A DNA stretch of 16,961 nt, from NCBI GenBank assembly GCA_002441345.1, contig DJVU01000011.1, forward strand, positions 967 through 17,927, in the 5' to 3' direction. The first letter of the stretch is position 1. The number at the start of each line of letters is the position of its first letter. Positions 7,760 through 16,319 of the stretch are shown in pieces. Position numbers and translations under genes: made by a program. Under the pieces are notes generated by a model. The model saw nothing but the letters and a program-made list of their open reading frames with translations. It had not been told where the DNA came from and ran no database searches. This DNA comes from Bacteroidales bacterium UBA6248. Lineage in GTDB: Bacteria > Bacteroidota > Bacteroidia > Bacteroidales > Lentimicrobiaceae.

Positions 7760-8671
7760 ATGTTTCACGTGAAACAATCAGAAATTATAGCTCCGGATTC
7801 TTGCTTACTCTGTGGTAATAAGTCACTTACAAATCACCTGACGCTTCGTGATTACTTTTTAACGCAGGAAGAATTTACCATCTGCCGCTGCGGGACATGC
7901 GGGTATATGTTTACCTGGCCGCAACCCGAACCGCAGAATCTGCAGCACTACTACGATTCACCCGACTACATTTCGCATGCGAATAATACAAGCGATCTGC
8001 TCAGTAAGATTTACCATTTCGTTCGAAATCACACCCTGCGCAGTAAGGTAAAACTAATAAAACGGTACAGTAAGGGAAACCGTCTGCTCGATATCGGATG
8101 TGCCACCGGTGAATTTCTGAACCGATGCCGTTTGCAGGGCTTCGATGCAAGAGGCATAGAACCGAACGAAAATGCCCGTTTAGCCGGACAGAAAAAATAT
8201 AATCTACCCATCGATCCAGTTTCAGCTATAAAAGATCTGGAAGATTCTTCGTTTGATAGTATCACCATGTGGCACGTTCTCGAACACGTGGAAAATCTTC
8301 ACGAACGAATGCGTGAGGTTTTCCGGCTGCTTAAACCACAGGGCACACTCATCCTCGCACTTCCCAATCCCGAATCCGACGATGCCCGCTACTACGGAAA
8401 ATTCTGGGCGGCCTGGGACACCCCCCGACACCTGAGCCATTTTAACCAAAAATCGGTAAACCATCTGGCCGAAATGCACGGGATGAAAATTATCCAAATT
8501 CATCCCATGTTGTATGATTCGTATTATATCTCACTTTTAAGTGAAAAATATATGAAGGGAAAATACAACTATCTTTCGGCCCTCCTCCGTGGCTTTTTAT
8601 CCAACATGAAAGCCGGAATGGGCCGCAACGACTACTCGAGCCTCATCTACATCCTGAAAAAGCCCGCTTAG
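7760..8671 (+). CDS. Class I SAM-dependent methyltransferase with N-terminal zinc ribbon
   Basis: A 303-residue methyltransferase whose substrate I cannot name. The N-terminus has a likely zinc site: Cys15-x2-Cys18 and Cys42-x-Cys44-x2-Cys47. Next comes a FTWPQPEPQNLQHYYDSPDY-like segment often seen in such enzymes. The Rossmann-fold SAM domain has motif I LLDIGCATG (109-117), an acidic GIEP strand end, the MWHVLEHVEN motif (170-179) and LALPNPES. This layout recalls methyltransferases acting on sugars, lipids or other small molecules. It is not RsmG/GidB, although MFHVK starts are also known in that gene because of parS. The ATG at 7760 is 19 bases past the mnmG stop, so the two are probably co-transcribed. 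The first codons are fixed by the overlapping parS site, so the N-terminal residues may reflect DNA constraint rather than protein need. Confidence 0.88.
   Translation: MFHVKQSEIIAPDSCLLCGNKSLTNHLTLRDYFLTQEEFTICRCGTCGYMFTWPQPEPQNLQHYYDSPDYISHANNTSDLLSKIYHFVRNHTLRSKVKLIKRYSKGNRLLDIGCATGEFLNRCRLQGFDARGIEPNENARLAGQKKYNLPIDPVSAIKDLEDSSFDSITMWHVLEHVENLHERMREVFRLLKPQGTLILALPNPESDDARYYGKFWAAWDTPRHLSHFNQKSVNHLAEMHGMKIIQIHPMLYDSYYISLLSEKYMKGKYNYLSALLRGFLSNMKAGMGRNDYSSLIYILKKPA
7761..7776. promoter_or_regulatory. parS-like ParB-binding site 2, a perfect palindrome
   Basis: TGTTTCACGTGAAACA is a perfect 16-base inverted repeat and an exact match to the core parS sequence known from other phyla. It begins at the second base of the methyltransferase start codon, so the site encodes the first residues MFHVKQ. 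It lies 1916 bases downstream of site 1. ParB loading is inferred from the sequence. Confidence 0.9.
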
Positions 8672-8679
8672 CTTATTTG

Positions 8680-8709
8680 GGGCGTTCTGATGCAAAATCG
8701 CCCTTCTTT
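8680..8709 (+). terminator. Weak candidate terminator after the methyltransferase gene
   Basis: GGGCG (8680-8684) can pair with CGCCC (8699-8703) across a 14-base loop, followed by TTCTTT. The stem has only five pairs and the T tract is interrupted, so this is a weak call. It would separate the mnmG unit from the sensor kinase gene. Confidence 0.25.
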
Positions 8710-8719
8710 AGTATATTTA

Positions 8720-8762
8720 CCTGATTTTTGACCGATCGTTCGTTAAAGGGCCTGATTTTTGA
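8720..8762. repeat. Two exact 12-base direct repeats upstream of the sensor kinase gene
   Basis: CCTGATTTTTGA occurs at 8720-8731 and again at 8751-8762, 31 bases start to start. Both lie in the 134-base gap before the sensor kinase ATG at 8806. Spacing is about three helical turns. A binding site for a regulator is possible; nothing else supports it. I see no good TAnnTTTG box here; the closest is TATATTTA at 8712-8719. Confidence 0.35.
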
Positions 8763-8805
8763 TGGCTTCTAACATTCTGATTTTACGCCATTTATCGCTT
8801 CCGGT

Positions 8806-11800
8806 ATGAAAAAACTTCCGCTTCAGTCCCAAAGACTGACGATTTACCTTCTTACAGCCCTTATCGCTGCCCTTATCGCCATCGTAACCGTGGCAGCCGT
8901 CAGAAATTATTCCAGACCGGCAAATCGCATACCCGCTTTCAACAATACCCTCAATAAACAATATTCCATAGCTCTCCAACTCGCCGGGTCGCTGCCCGAG
9001 CCCGACTCCTCCTTCCACTTCGAAAAATTATCTTCCTTTAAAGAATCCCTGCCCGCTGCCTTCAGTTTGTATGCTTTTCGCAACAACGAAATGGTATACT
9101 GGTCGAACAACGATTTTGCCCTGAATCAGGTTGACCCCGACTCCCTGGTTAAAAACAGAATTGTCCGCACCACCGGAGGATACTATCAGATTGTTCACCG
9201 GCAAGCCGGCGAATTCACCCTGATCATCGCAAACCTGATACGGCACGAATATCCCTACCGCAACGATTACCTGAAATCCGGCTTTGCCGAACCATACCTG
9301 CTTCCCGATGCGTGGACCATCACCTTTTCAAAAACAGCTTATCCGGTAAACTCGCAAAATGGCGAAATCCTCTTTTTCATAAATGCGTTACCCCAAACCG
9401 GGCTGCCGGCATCCGTTGCCACCCTTGTATTTCTTCTTTACCTGATTTCGTTCGTATTCCTGATCCTTTCGCTGTTCGCCATTTACAAAAAACTACAGTC
9501 GAAACAGCCACTCCCCCTGATGCTGTTTCTGTTTCTGGCCGATATTCTGGTTTTACGCGGAATCCTTCAGTATTTCCGGATACCGGCCGTTTTGGACCAT
9601 ACGGAGCTGTTTAATGCCGTTCATTACGCCTCTTCGGCTGTTTTCCCGTCGCTTGGCGATCTTACCATTACCATTGCCGGACTTACCGTTTTTGCCGTTT
9701 TATTCTTCCGGGAGTTTGATTTCGTGTACAATTATGCGGACAAAGCCAGGCCCGGCCAACACTCCGCTGCCAGTCGCCTTTTCCTGCTCGTGTTTGTTGT
9801 GCTGCTCTATTTTGTAACCTGCTATATCATCGAATCCCTGCAGGTTAACTCCACCCTGCAGATGGATTTCGGAAAGATCATTGAATTCTCAGCATTCAGC
9901 ATCCTCGGCTTTCTGATAATTTTTCTTGTGCTTCTGAATTTCTTCCTTATCTCTTTCCCGATTATTAAAAACGTGTACAGGCAAAGCGGGTATCGCTATG
10001 TGCTTCTGCATACCGGCGGCATGCTACTGCTCACCTATACAATTGCCAGTGTTACCGGGTGGTATAAACCCGGATGGGGCAGCCTGCTGCTGTTTTTCGT
10101 TTATCTGATCCTCACACTGCGCATAGCAGGCGACCGTCTGCGGTTTCCGGGCATAACGGCACTTACCCTTCTGGTTATAATCCTGACGTCGATTTCGTCG
10201 TATAACTATTACCGGAACAACCGCATCAAGGAAAATAATCAGCGCAAGCTGCTGGCGGTAAAACTTTCGAACGACAGGGATAAAGTCGCGGAGTACCTGT
10301 ATCCCGGACTTGAAGCTAAAATTGCCTCCGACACCCTGCTTCAGCAAATGATACGAAAAGCCTGGATGGATCCATCTTTTGAAACGGAATGTTCCGACTA
10401 CATTCTGGAGTCGTACCTGAAAGGATTCTGGTCAAAATACAATGCTCAGATCACGCTTTGCTTTCCCGGAAAAACTCTTATGATCAGGCCGGGGGACTAC
10501 GTTATCGGGTGCGAGCCCTACTTCGACAACATCATCGTCTCGCTTGGCGAAAGGGCCGGAGAGGGCAACCTGTATTACATCCGCGAAACCTGGGACGAAG
10601 GAAACTATATTGCACGCATACCCGTAAACCTTAACGGAAACAATCCGCTGAGTGCCACCGTTGTTATTGAGATGATCCGGAAATACGCCCCGAAGGGACT
10701 CGGATATCCCGAATTGCTGCTCAACAAGCCGGAAACGACCTCCGACGAATGGTCGGAATATTCGTATGCCATTTACAGCAACAACGAGCTGGTAAAGAGT
10801 GCAGGCGACTATTCGTACAGTATTTATGAATCGGCTTATACGAGCGAGAAACGTGAGTTCTTCTTTTTCGACAGAAATGGCTACAACCACCTATTTCATG
10901 CCATCGACAACAACAGTTCGATCATCATCAGCCGCAAAAACGAAGGATTGCTGAATACCATAGCGCCTTTTACCTACCAGACCACTTTTCATGCATTGAT
11001 GGTATTGCTGATAGCCGGAGCTGCCGGTTTGTTTAAGCCGGGCAAAAAGCTGCGGCTGGATCTGAGTACGCGATTACAGTTTACTTTTATCGCGCTGGTA
11101 CTTTTTGCTTCCACGCTCATCGGATTTACGGTTCTTAACAACATCCGCAATCTGAATTCATTAAAAAACAGGGATATGCTCAGCGAGAAAGCCCATTCGG
11201 TGCTGATCGAGCTTGAGCATAAACTGTCTGCCAGAAGCCATCTCGATCCGGCGGAGCAGGCATATTTTGAAGAGCTGCTGGTGAAATTTTCCCAGGTTTT
11301 CTTCTCCGATATCAATTTGTACAATGTCCGGGGCAATCTGCTTGCTTCTTCGCGTCAGCAGATTTTTGATGAGGGGCTGAAATCGCTTCAGATGAATGCG
11401 GAGGCATTCCGTCAGCTGTCGGTAAACAAGCGTACCCTGTACATCATGAACGAGCAAATCGGCAGCTACAATTACCTTTCGGCCTACATTCCGTTCCGGA
11501 ATCATCAGAACAAACTCATTGCCTACATCAATCTGCCCTATTTTGCCCGTCAGCAGGAGCTGAAAGAGGAGATTTCGGCTTTTCTTGTCGCGTTTATCAA
11601 TATTTACGTGATCCTGACTTTTCTGGCTATTGTAATCTCGCTGCTTGCCGGAAGTTATCTTACCAAGCCGCTTCAGCTGATACGCGAGCGCCTGACCAGT
11701 CTGAATCTGGGCAACCGCAACGAAAAAATCGAATACAACCGGCGCGATGAGCTTGGGGAGCTTATCAACGAATACAACCTGATGATAGAAAAGCTGGCAG

Positions 11801-12504
11801 AAAGTGCCGAAAAGCTTGCCCGTTCGGAGCGTGAAAGCGCCTGGAGGGAGATGGCCCGTCAAGTGGCACATGAGATAAAGAATCCTCTCACTCCCATGAA
11901 GCTCAGCATTCAGCATCTGAAAAAATCGTGGGAAGAGCAGGCTCCCGACTGGGACAAGCGGTTTGTGCGTACCAGCAATACCCTGATACAGCAGATCGAT
12001 TCCTTATCGGCCATAGCCTCTGCCTTCTCCGATTTTGCCAAACTGCCTCTGGCCAACAACAAAAAAACCGAGCTTCTCGAAATTATCCGCAACACACTGG
12101 GATTGTTTACCGAGCACCCGAATACCGACATTGTGCTTGAGCTTACGGATGGGCCCTGTTATGTTTTTGCCGATGAAAAACAGCTTTCCCGGGTATTTAT
12201 CAACCTTATCAACAATTCGCTGCAGGCCATTCCGCAGGACAGAAGGGGGATGATCGTGATAAAAGTGGAAACAAAGGGAAAATATCACAGCATAAGCATT
12301 CGCGACAACGGAAGCGGGATCAGTGCAGAGCAAAAATCCAGAATATTTTCTCCTAACTTTACCACCAAATCGGGCGGCACCGGACTTGGACTTGCCATGG
12401 TGAAGAACATTATAAATTCTGCTGGCGGAGAAATTGGTTTTATTTCGGAAGATCAGAAAGGAACCACATTTATCATAGACCTTCCGGCCGTTATGCCTAC
12501 GTAA
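8806..12504 (+). CDS. Giant NtrY-like membrane sensor histidine kinase
   Basis: A 1232-residue polytopic histidine kinase. Membrane segments are visible near residues 11-31, 204-227, 237-255, 286-304, 325-343, 358-385, 399-420, 426-443, 450-467, 729-743, 758-778 and 926-950. They leave three large soluble regions probably outside the inner membrane (about 32-200, 468-725 and 779-925). A HAMP domain follows (about 950-1003), then the kinase: phospho-acceptor His1022 in VAHEIKNPLTPMKLS, the H-box type of the NtrY group; N-box FINLINNSLQA with Asn1137; G1 DNGSG at 1167-1171; G2 GGTGLGLAM from 1191. All catalytic motifs are intact, so it should be active. The ligand is unknown. There is no response regulator on either side, so it is an orphan in this window. 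The flippase gene starts 19 bases after its stop, which suggests a shared transcript and a link to envelope polysaccharides. Confidence 0.93.
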   Translation: MKKLPLQSQRLTIYLLTALIAALIAIVTVAAVRNYSRPANRIPAFNNTLNKQYSIALQLAGSLPEPDSSFHFEKLSSFKESLPAAFSLYAFRNNEMVYWSNNDFALNQVDPDSLVKNRIVRTTGGYYQIVHRQAGEFTLIIANLIRHEYPYRNDYLKSGFAEPYLLPDAWTITFSKTAYPVNSQNGEILFFINALPQTGLPASVATLVFLLYLISFVFLILSLFAIYKKLQSKQPLPLMLFLFLADILVLRGILQYFRIPAVLDHTELFNAVHYASSAVFPSLGDLTITIAGLTVFAVLFFREFDFVYNYADKARPGQHSAASRLFLLVFVVLLYFVTCYIIESLQVNSTLQMDFGKIIEFSAFSILGFLIIFLVLLNFFLISFPIIKNVYRQSGYRYVLLHTGGMLLLTYTIASVTGWYKPGWGSLLLFFVYLILTLRIAGDRLRFPGITALTLLVIILTSISSYNYYRNNRIKENNQRKLLAVKLSNDRDKVAEYLYPGLEAKIASDTLLQQMIRKAWMDPSFETECSDYILESYLKGFWSKYNAQITLCFPGKTLMIRPGDYVIGCEPYFDNIIVSLGERAGEGNLYYIRETWDEGNYIARIPVNLNGNNPLSATVVIEMIRKYAPKGLGYPELLLNKPETTSDEWSEYSYAIYSNNELVKSAGDYSYSIYESAYTSEKREFFFFDRNGYNHLFHAIDNNSSIIISRKNEGLLNTIAPFTYQTTFHALMVLLIAGAAGLFKPGKKLRLDLSTRLQFTFIALVLFASTLIGFTVLNNIRNLNSLKNRDMLSEKAHSVLIELEHKLSARSHLDPAEQAYFEELLVKFSQVFFSDINLYNVRGNLLASSRQQIFDEGLKSLQMNAEAFRQLSVNKRTLYIMNEQIGSYNYLSAYIPFRNHQNKLIAYINLPYFARQQELKEEISAFLVAFINIYVILTFLAIVISLLAGSYLTKPLQLIRERLTSLNLGNRNEKIEYNRRDELGELINEYNLMIEKLAESAEKLARSERESAWREMARQVAHEIKNPLTPMKLSIQHLKKSWEEQAPDWDKRFVRTSNTLIQQIDSLSAIASAFSDFAKLPLANNKKTELLEIIRNTLGLFTEHPNTDIVLELTDGPCYVFADEKQLSRVFINLINNSLQAIPQDRRGMIVIKVETKGKYHSISIRDNGSGISAEQKSRIFSPNFTTKSGGTGLGLAMVKNIINSAGGEIGFISEDQKGTTFIIDLPAVMPT

Positions 12505-12523
12505 ACTGTAAACGGTATATACC

Positions 12524-13999
12524 TTGAATCCGCTGAAGAAACTTGCCGGTCAAACCGCCATTTACGGACTGCCCACCATTGTCGGGCGCCTGCTCAACTA
12601 TTTGCTGGTACCGCTCTACACCCGTGCCTTCATTCCTGCTGAATACGGGGTAGTTACCGAGATGTACGCCTATGTTGCCTTTCTGTTTGTGATTCTCACG
12701 TATGGAATGGAAACGGCCTTCTTCCGTTTTGCCTCCCGGCAGGAAGGCAGCAGCCCGGTTTTCGGCACAGCCATGGTATCGCTGCTCACCACTTCGTCCG
12801 TTTTTGCCCTTGCGGGGATGTATTTTTCCGGGGGCATAGCTACGTGGATGGGATATCCCTCGAATCCGGAATACATCCGCTGGTTTGTGCTTATACTTGC
12901 CGCCGATGCCGTAAGTTCCATTCCCTATGCCAACCTGCGGCTTCAAAACCGGCCCCTGCGGTTTGCCTTTATCAAAATCGCCAATATTGCCACCAACATA
13001 GGCTTTAACCTGTTTTTCATCGTTCTGTGTCCCTACCTGTTGTCAAGGTACGGAAATACCCCGGCGGGATCCCTTATTTCCGGCATTTACAATCCGGAAA
13101 CCGGGGTGGGCTATATCTTTATATCCAACCTTATTGCCAGCCTGGTAACCCTTGCTCTGCTGCTGCCCGATATTCTGAAGGGAGAGTACAGGATAGATCT
13201 GAAGGTACTGAGGAGTATGCTGATTTACGCATGGCCTCTGCTTATTTTCGGCCTTGCCGGGATTGTAAATGAAACCTTCGACCGTATCATTCTGAAGCAT
13301 CTGCTGCCTCCGGGTTCCGATTCCATGGCCCAGCTGGGAATCTACGGCGCCTGTTACAAGATTTCGATTCTGATGACGCTCTTCATTCAGACGTACCGTT
13401 ATGCTGCCGAGCCGTTTTTCTTCGATCAGTCGAAAGAAAAAAATGCAAAGGAGACGTATGCCCGGATGATGCACTTTTTTATCCTGGTCTGCCTTTTTAT
13501 CTTCCTCGGGATTATGCTTTTTCTGGATGTGGTGATGCTGTTCGTGGGCCCCGAATACCGCTCGGGTGCACCGGTTGTTCCGGTACTGCTGCTGGCAAAT
13601 CTCTTTCTGGGGATTTTTTACAACCTCAGCGTATGGTTTAAACTTACCGACAAAACCGCGCACGGAGCAGCCATTTCGCTGGCCGGAGCTGCAATAACCC
13701 TTATCCTCAACTTTATCCTAATCCCGGTAATGGGATATATGGGAGCTGCCTGGGCTACTTTTGCCTGCTATGCGGCCATGATGATACTGTCCTATTTCAT
13801 GGGGCAGAAGTACTATCCGGTAAACTACAACCTTAAGGGGGCGCTGGCATATACCGCACTGGCAGGCTTCCTGCTGCTTGCTGCCCTGATAATTTCTCCT
13901 GCCAGTCCCTGGATCAGGTATTCCATGAATCTTGTGCTGTTACTGGTATTTCCGCTGGTGGCATGGTTTCGTGAAAAGAGCCCGCCGGCAGCAGGCTGA
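12524..13999 (+). CDS. Wzx-type polysaccharide/lipid-linked oligosaccharide flippase
   Basis: A 491-residue multi-pass protein of the MOP/MATE superfamily, polysaccharide biosynthesis branch. Such proteins flip lipid-linked sugar units across the inner membrane for surface polysaccharide or related glycan assembly. About 12-14 hydrophobic segments run along its length. The N-terminus (GQTAIYGLPTIVGRLLNYLL) is typical of the family, and the C-terminal half carries the LNFILIPVMGYMGAAWAT segment common in these transporters. The start is TTG at 12524: an in-frame stop lies at 12509-12511 and the first in-frame ATG (12662) would remove the conserved first helix. It lies 19 bases after the kinase gene. 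No glycosyltransferases or polymerase genes are nearby, so the glycan is unknown. MurJ is less likely given the sequence, but I cannot exclude a peptidoglycan precursor role. Confidence 0.88.
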   Translation: MNPLKKLAGQTAIYGLPTIVGRLLNYLLVPLYTRAFIPAEYGVVTEMYAYVAFLFVILTYGMETAFFRFASRQEGSSPVFGTAMVSLLTTSSVFALAGMYFSGGIATWMGYPSNPEYIRWFVLILAADAVSSIPYANLRLQNRPLRFAFIKIANIATNIGFNLFFIVLCPYLLSRYGNTPAGSLISGIYNPETGVGYIFISNLIASLVTLALLLPDILKGEYRIDLKVLRSMLIYAWPLLIFGLAGIVNETFDRIILKHLLPPGSDSMAQLGIYGACYKISILMTLFIQTYRYAAEPFFFDQSKEKNAKETYARMMHFFILVCLFIFLGIMLFLDVVMLFVGPEYRSGAPVVPVLLLANLFLGIFYNLSVWFKLTDKTAHGAAISLAGAAITLILNFILIPVMGYMGAAWATFACYAAMMILSYFMGQKYYPVNYNLKGALAYTALAGFLLLAALIISPASPWIRYSMNLVLLLVFPLVAWFREKSPPAAG

Positions 14000-14007
14000 G
14001 AGATTGG

Positions 14008-14040
14008 TTGACGGCCTTAACCGCTAAATGTTTAATTTTG
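14008..14040 (+). promoter_or_regulatory. Bacteroidota-type promoter for the dut operon
   Basis: TAATTTTG at 14033-14040 matches the -7 consensus TAnnTTTG, and TTGAC at 14008-14012 can serve as the -33 element with 22 bases between TTG and TA, slightly long. Transcription would start near 14047, about 40 bases before the dut ATG. No further promoter is evident before the TPR gene, so dut, the TPR gene and the DUF4292 gene probably form one operon. Confidence 0.6.
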
Positions 14041-14086
14041 TGGGCTTCAAACAGCCGTTTTGCTGATATTTACCAACACCCGTATT

Positions 14087-14521
14087 ATGCAGATCCGAAT
14101 CGTAAACAAATCGCCTCATACCTTACCGGCATATGAAACCATACATTCCGCAGGAATGGATCTCCGTGCGAATCCGGAAGCTCCGGTCGTTATCGGCTCT
14201 CTGGAGAGAGCTTTAATACCTACGGGACTTTTTATCGAGCTTCCCGAAGGGTATGAAGCCCAGATTCGTCCCCGCAGTGGTCTGGCCGCCCGTTCCGGTA
14301 TCACCATCCTGAACGCCCCCGGAACCATTGATGCGGATTACCGGGGTGAGATAAAAGTAATTCTGGTAAATCTGTCGAAAGAAACATTTACCGTAAATCC
14401 CGGTGAGCGCATTGCACAGATGATCATCAGCAGGCACGAAAAAGCCGAATGGGCAGAGGTGGAAAGTCTGAACGAGACAGCACGGGGTGCCGGAGGATTC
14501 GGCCACACCGGAACGCACTGA
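14087..14521 (+). CDS. dut: Deoxyuridine 5'-triphosphate nucleotidohydrolase (dUTPase)
   Basis: Trimeric dUTPase hydrolyses dUTP to dUMP and pyrophosphate. This keeps uracil out of DNA and feeds thymidylate synthesis. The 144-residue product has all five motifs of the family: I AGMDLRA (22-28), II RPRSGLAARSG (61-71), III GTIDADYRGE (79-88) with catalytic Asp84, IV GERIAQM (106-112), and V RGAGGFGHTG (133-142). Motif V has His140 where many bacteria have Ser (GFGST). The ATG at 14087 gives the standard N-terminus MQIRIVNKS; an in-frame TTG at 14060 would add nine unusual residues and is rejected. A promoter lies just upstream and a TPR protein gene follows 55 bases later. Confidence 0.97.
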   Translation: MQIRIVNKSPHTLPAYETIHSAGMDLRANPEAPVVIGSLERALIPTGLFIELPEGYEAQIRPRSGLAARSGITILNAPGTIDADYRGEIKVILVNLSKETFTVNPGERIAQMIISRHEKAEWAEVESLNETARGAGGFGHTGTH

Positions 14522-14576
14522 CCCGGAGGCATGAAGCCTGTGACCGGTTCCAAATCTTATTAACACGAAAACCCTA

Positions 14577-16319
14577 ATGCCGATAAAAAAAATAATTCCC
14601 CTGCTTTCGCTGGCACTGCTGCCCTGGTTTGGTACAGCTCAGGAACTCCCGGAAGGGGGAGAAGATACCTTTACCAAAGAGGATGTGCGCCGCTACCGTG
14701 AGGAGCTGAAAAACAGAAACCTGTTTTTTGAGGCAAACAAGGCAAAAATTACCGGAAGCAACGAGCAGGCACTGACGTTATTTGAAGAGACGGTAAAGGC
14801 CGATCCGTCGAACGATGCTGCCTGGTACGAGCTCGCACAGCTTTACTTCATGAAAAAAGACGGGCCCGCAGCTCTCGAAAGCGCCAGAAAAGCTTACGAT
14901 CTTCAGCCATCCAACACCTGGTATTCCATTACCCTTGCCAGTCTTTATTCCAATTTCGGCCAGCCCGCAGAAGCTCAGAAAATCTACAAAACACTGGTTC
15001 AGCAGCACCCCGAAAACAACGAATACGCACTGGAACTGGCCAACACCTTTCTGCAGATGGATAAGCCGGCAGAAGCCGTTAAAATCTACGACCAGCTGGA
15101 ACAACGCCTGGGCATCAGCGAAGAATTGTCGATGCGCAAGCACAGGATATACCTTGCTACCGGAAAGCCTAAAAAGGCGCTGGAAGAACTGGAGCGTCTG
15201 GCCCGCGAAAATGCATGGGACAGCCGCATTTTGTCGATGCTGGCAGAATTTTATCTGGTACAGGGAAAGACAAACGATGCCCTGCTTACGTACAACAAAA
15301 TCCGGGAAATTGATCCGGAAAATCCCTACATCAATATTTCACTGGCCGATTTTCACCGTCAGCAGGGCAACATCGAAAAGGCCACAGAGTACCTGAAAAC
15401 CGGTTTTGCAAATCCCTATCTCGATTCCGACACCAAGATTCAGGTAATGCTTTCGTATTATTCACAGGTAAAAGATTATCCCGGGATAGAAGACGACGTT
15501 ACCGAGCTTACGCGGATAATGTCGGAAGTGCATCCCAACGAACCCCGGGCGCTGATGCTCAGGGGTGAAATTCTGATGGGACAGGAGGAATACAGGGAAG
15601 CTGCCATACTTTTCAGAAAGGTAAATGAGCTGGATCCCGGAAAATACCAGGTCTGGGAAAACCTGCTCCGGATAGAAGCATTACTCGACAATTACGATTC
15701 CCTGGCAGTGGAAAGCGAACGGGCAATCGCCCTCTTTCCCATGCAGCCCATGCCTTACTATTTCAACGGTTTCGCCAGCTATATGCTGAAGCGGTATCCC
15801 GAAGCCATTGCTTCCCTGCGCAAAGGAGTAAAGCTGATTGCTTCGGAACCGAGGTTGTCCGCCGATTTTTACGGGATGATAGGCGATGCAAACCACGCCG
15901 CCGGTAACGACGCGGAAGCATTTGAAGCCTACGAATCCGCTCTGAAAATAACTCCCGACTATGCTCTGGTGCTCAACAACTACGCGTACTACCTTTCGTT
16001 AAAAGGAGAAAATCTGGCCAGAGCCGCCGAAATGGCCCGGAAGGCAATAGCCATTGAACCGGCCAATGCCTCGTACCTCGATACCTATGCATGGGTACTT
16101 TACAAGCAGGGCGACTTTTCCGGTGCTCTTGAGTACATCGAAAAGGCCATGCAGGTGAATACAGAAGCCAGTGCTACCCTTCTGGAACATTACGGCGATA
16201 TATTATACCGGCTCAACCGGACCGGAGAGGCACGCGATGCCTGGCAAAAAGCCGCCGAAGCAGGGGAAGGGTCGGAACTGCTCGGAAAAAAAATAAAAGA
16301 GGGGAAACTGTATGAGTAA
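14577..16319 (+). CDS. Secreted tetratricopeptide-repeat protein
   Basis: A 580-residue protein made almost wholly of TPR helical pairs, a scaffold for protein contacts. A type I signal peptide is evident: MPIKK start, hydrophobic core, likely cut after FGTA (residue 21) before Gln22, so it should act in the periplasm. Repeats run from about residue 55 to the C-terminus, for example NDAAWYELAQLYFMKKDG, ENPYINISLADFHRQQGN and ASYLDTYAWVLYKQGDFSGA. The last ones match the TPR consensus best (LDTYAWVLYKQG). It has no lipobox and no visible catalytic domain. It lies 55 bases after dut with no clear promoter of its own, and its last codons overlap the start of the DUF4292 lipoprotein gene by 8 bases, which implies translational coupling. 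From memory, dut, a TPR gene, DUF4292 and an M23 peptidase gene often occur in this order in Bacteroidota, suggesting an envelope role. Confidence 0.9.
   Translation: MPIKKIIPLLSLALLPWFGTAQELPEGGEDTFTKEDVRRYREELKNRNLFFEANKAKITGSNEQALTLFEETVKADPSNDAAWYELAQLYFMKKDGPAALESARKAYDLQPSNTWYSITLASLYSNFGQPAEAQKIYKTLVQQHPENNEYALELANTFLQMDKPAEAVKIYDQLEQRLGISEELSMRKHRIYLATGKPKKALEELERLARENAWDSRILSMLAEFYLVQGKTNDALLTYNKIREIDPENPYINISLADFHRQQGNIEKATEYLKTGFANPYLDSDTKIQVMLSYYSQVKDYPGIEDDVTELTRIMSEVHPNEPRALMLRGEILMGQEEYREAAILFRKVNELDPGKYQVWENLLRIEALLDNYDSLAVESERAIALFPMQPMPYYFNGFASYMLKRYPEAIASLRKGVKLIASEPRLSADFYGMIGDANHAAGNDAEAFEAYESALKITPDYALVLNNYAYYLSLKGENLARAAEMARKAIAIEPANASYLDTYAWVLYKQGDFSGALEYIEKAMQVNTEASATLLEHYGDILYRLNRTGEARDAWQKAAEAGEGSELLGKKIKEGKLYE

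Noticed and set aside
8272..8290. CACGTT...CACGTG cluster in the methyltransferase gene as a third parS or palindrome
   Set aside because: Only the CACGTG core matches; flanks do not fit parS and the two halves are not a true inverted repeat. It encodes the conserved HVLEHV motif.
11161..11916. 251-codon open frame on the minus strand inside the sensor kinase gene
   Set aside because: It lies opposite the kinase's third sensor region, HAMP domain and H-box, and its translation has no recognisable domain.
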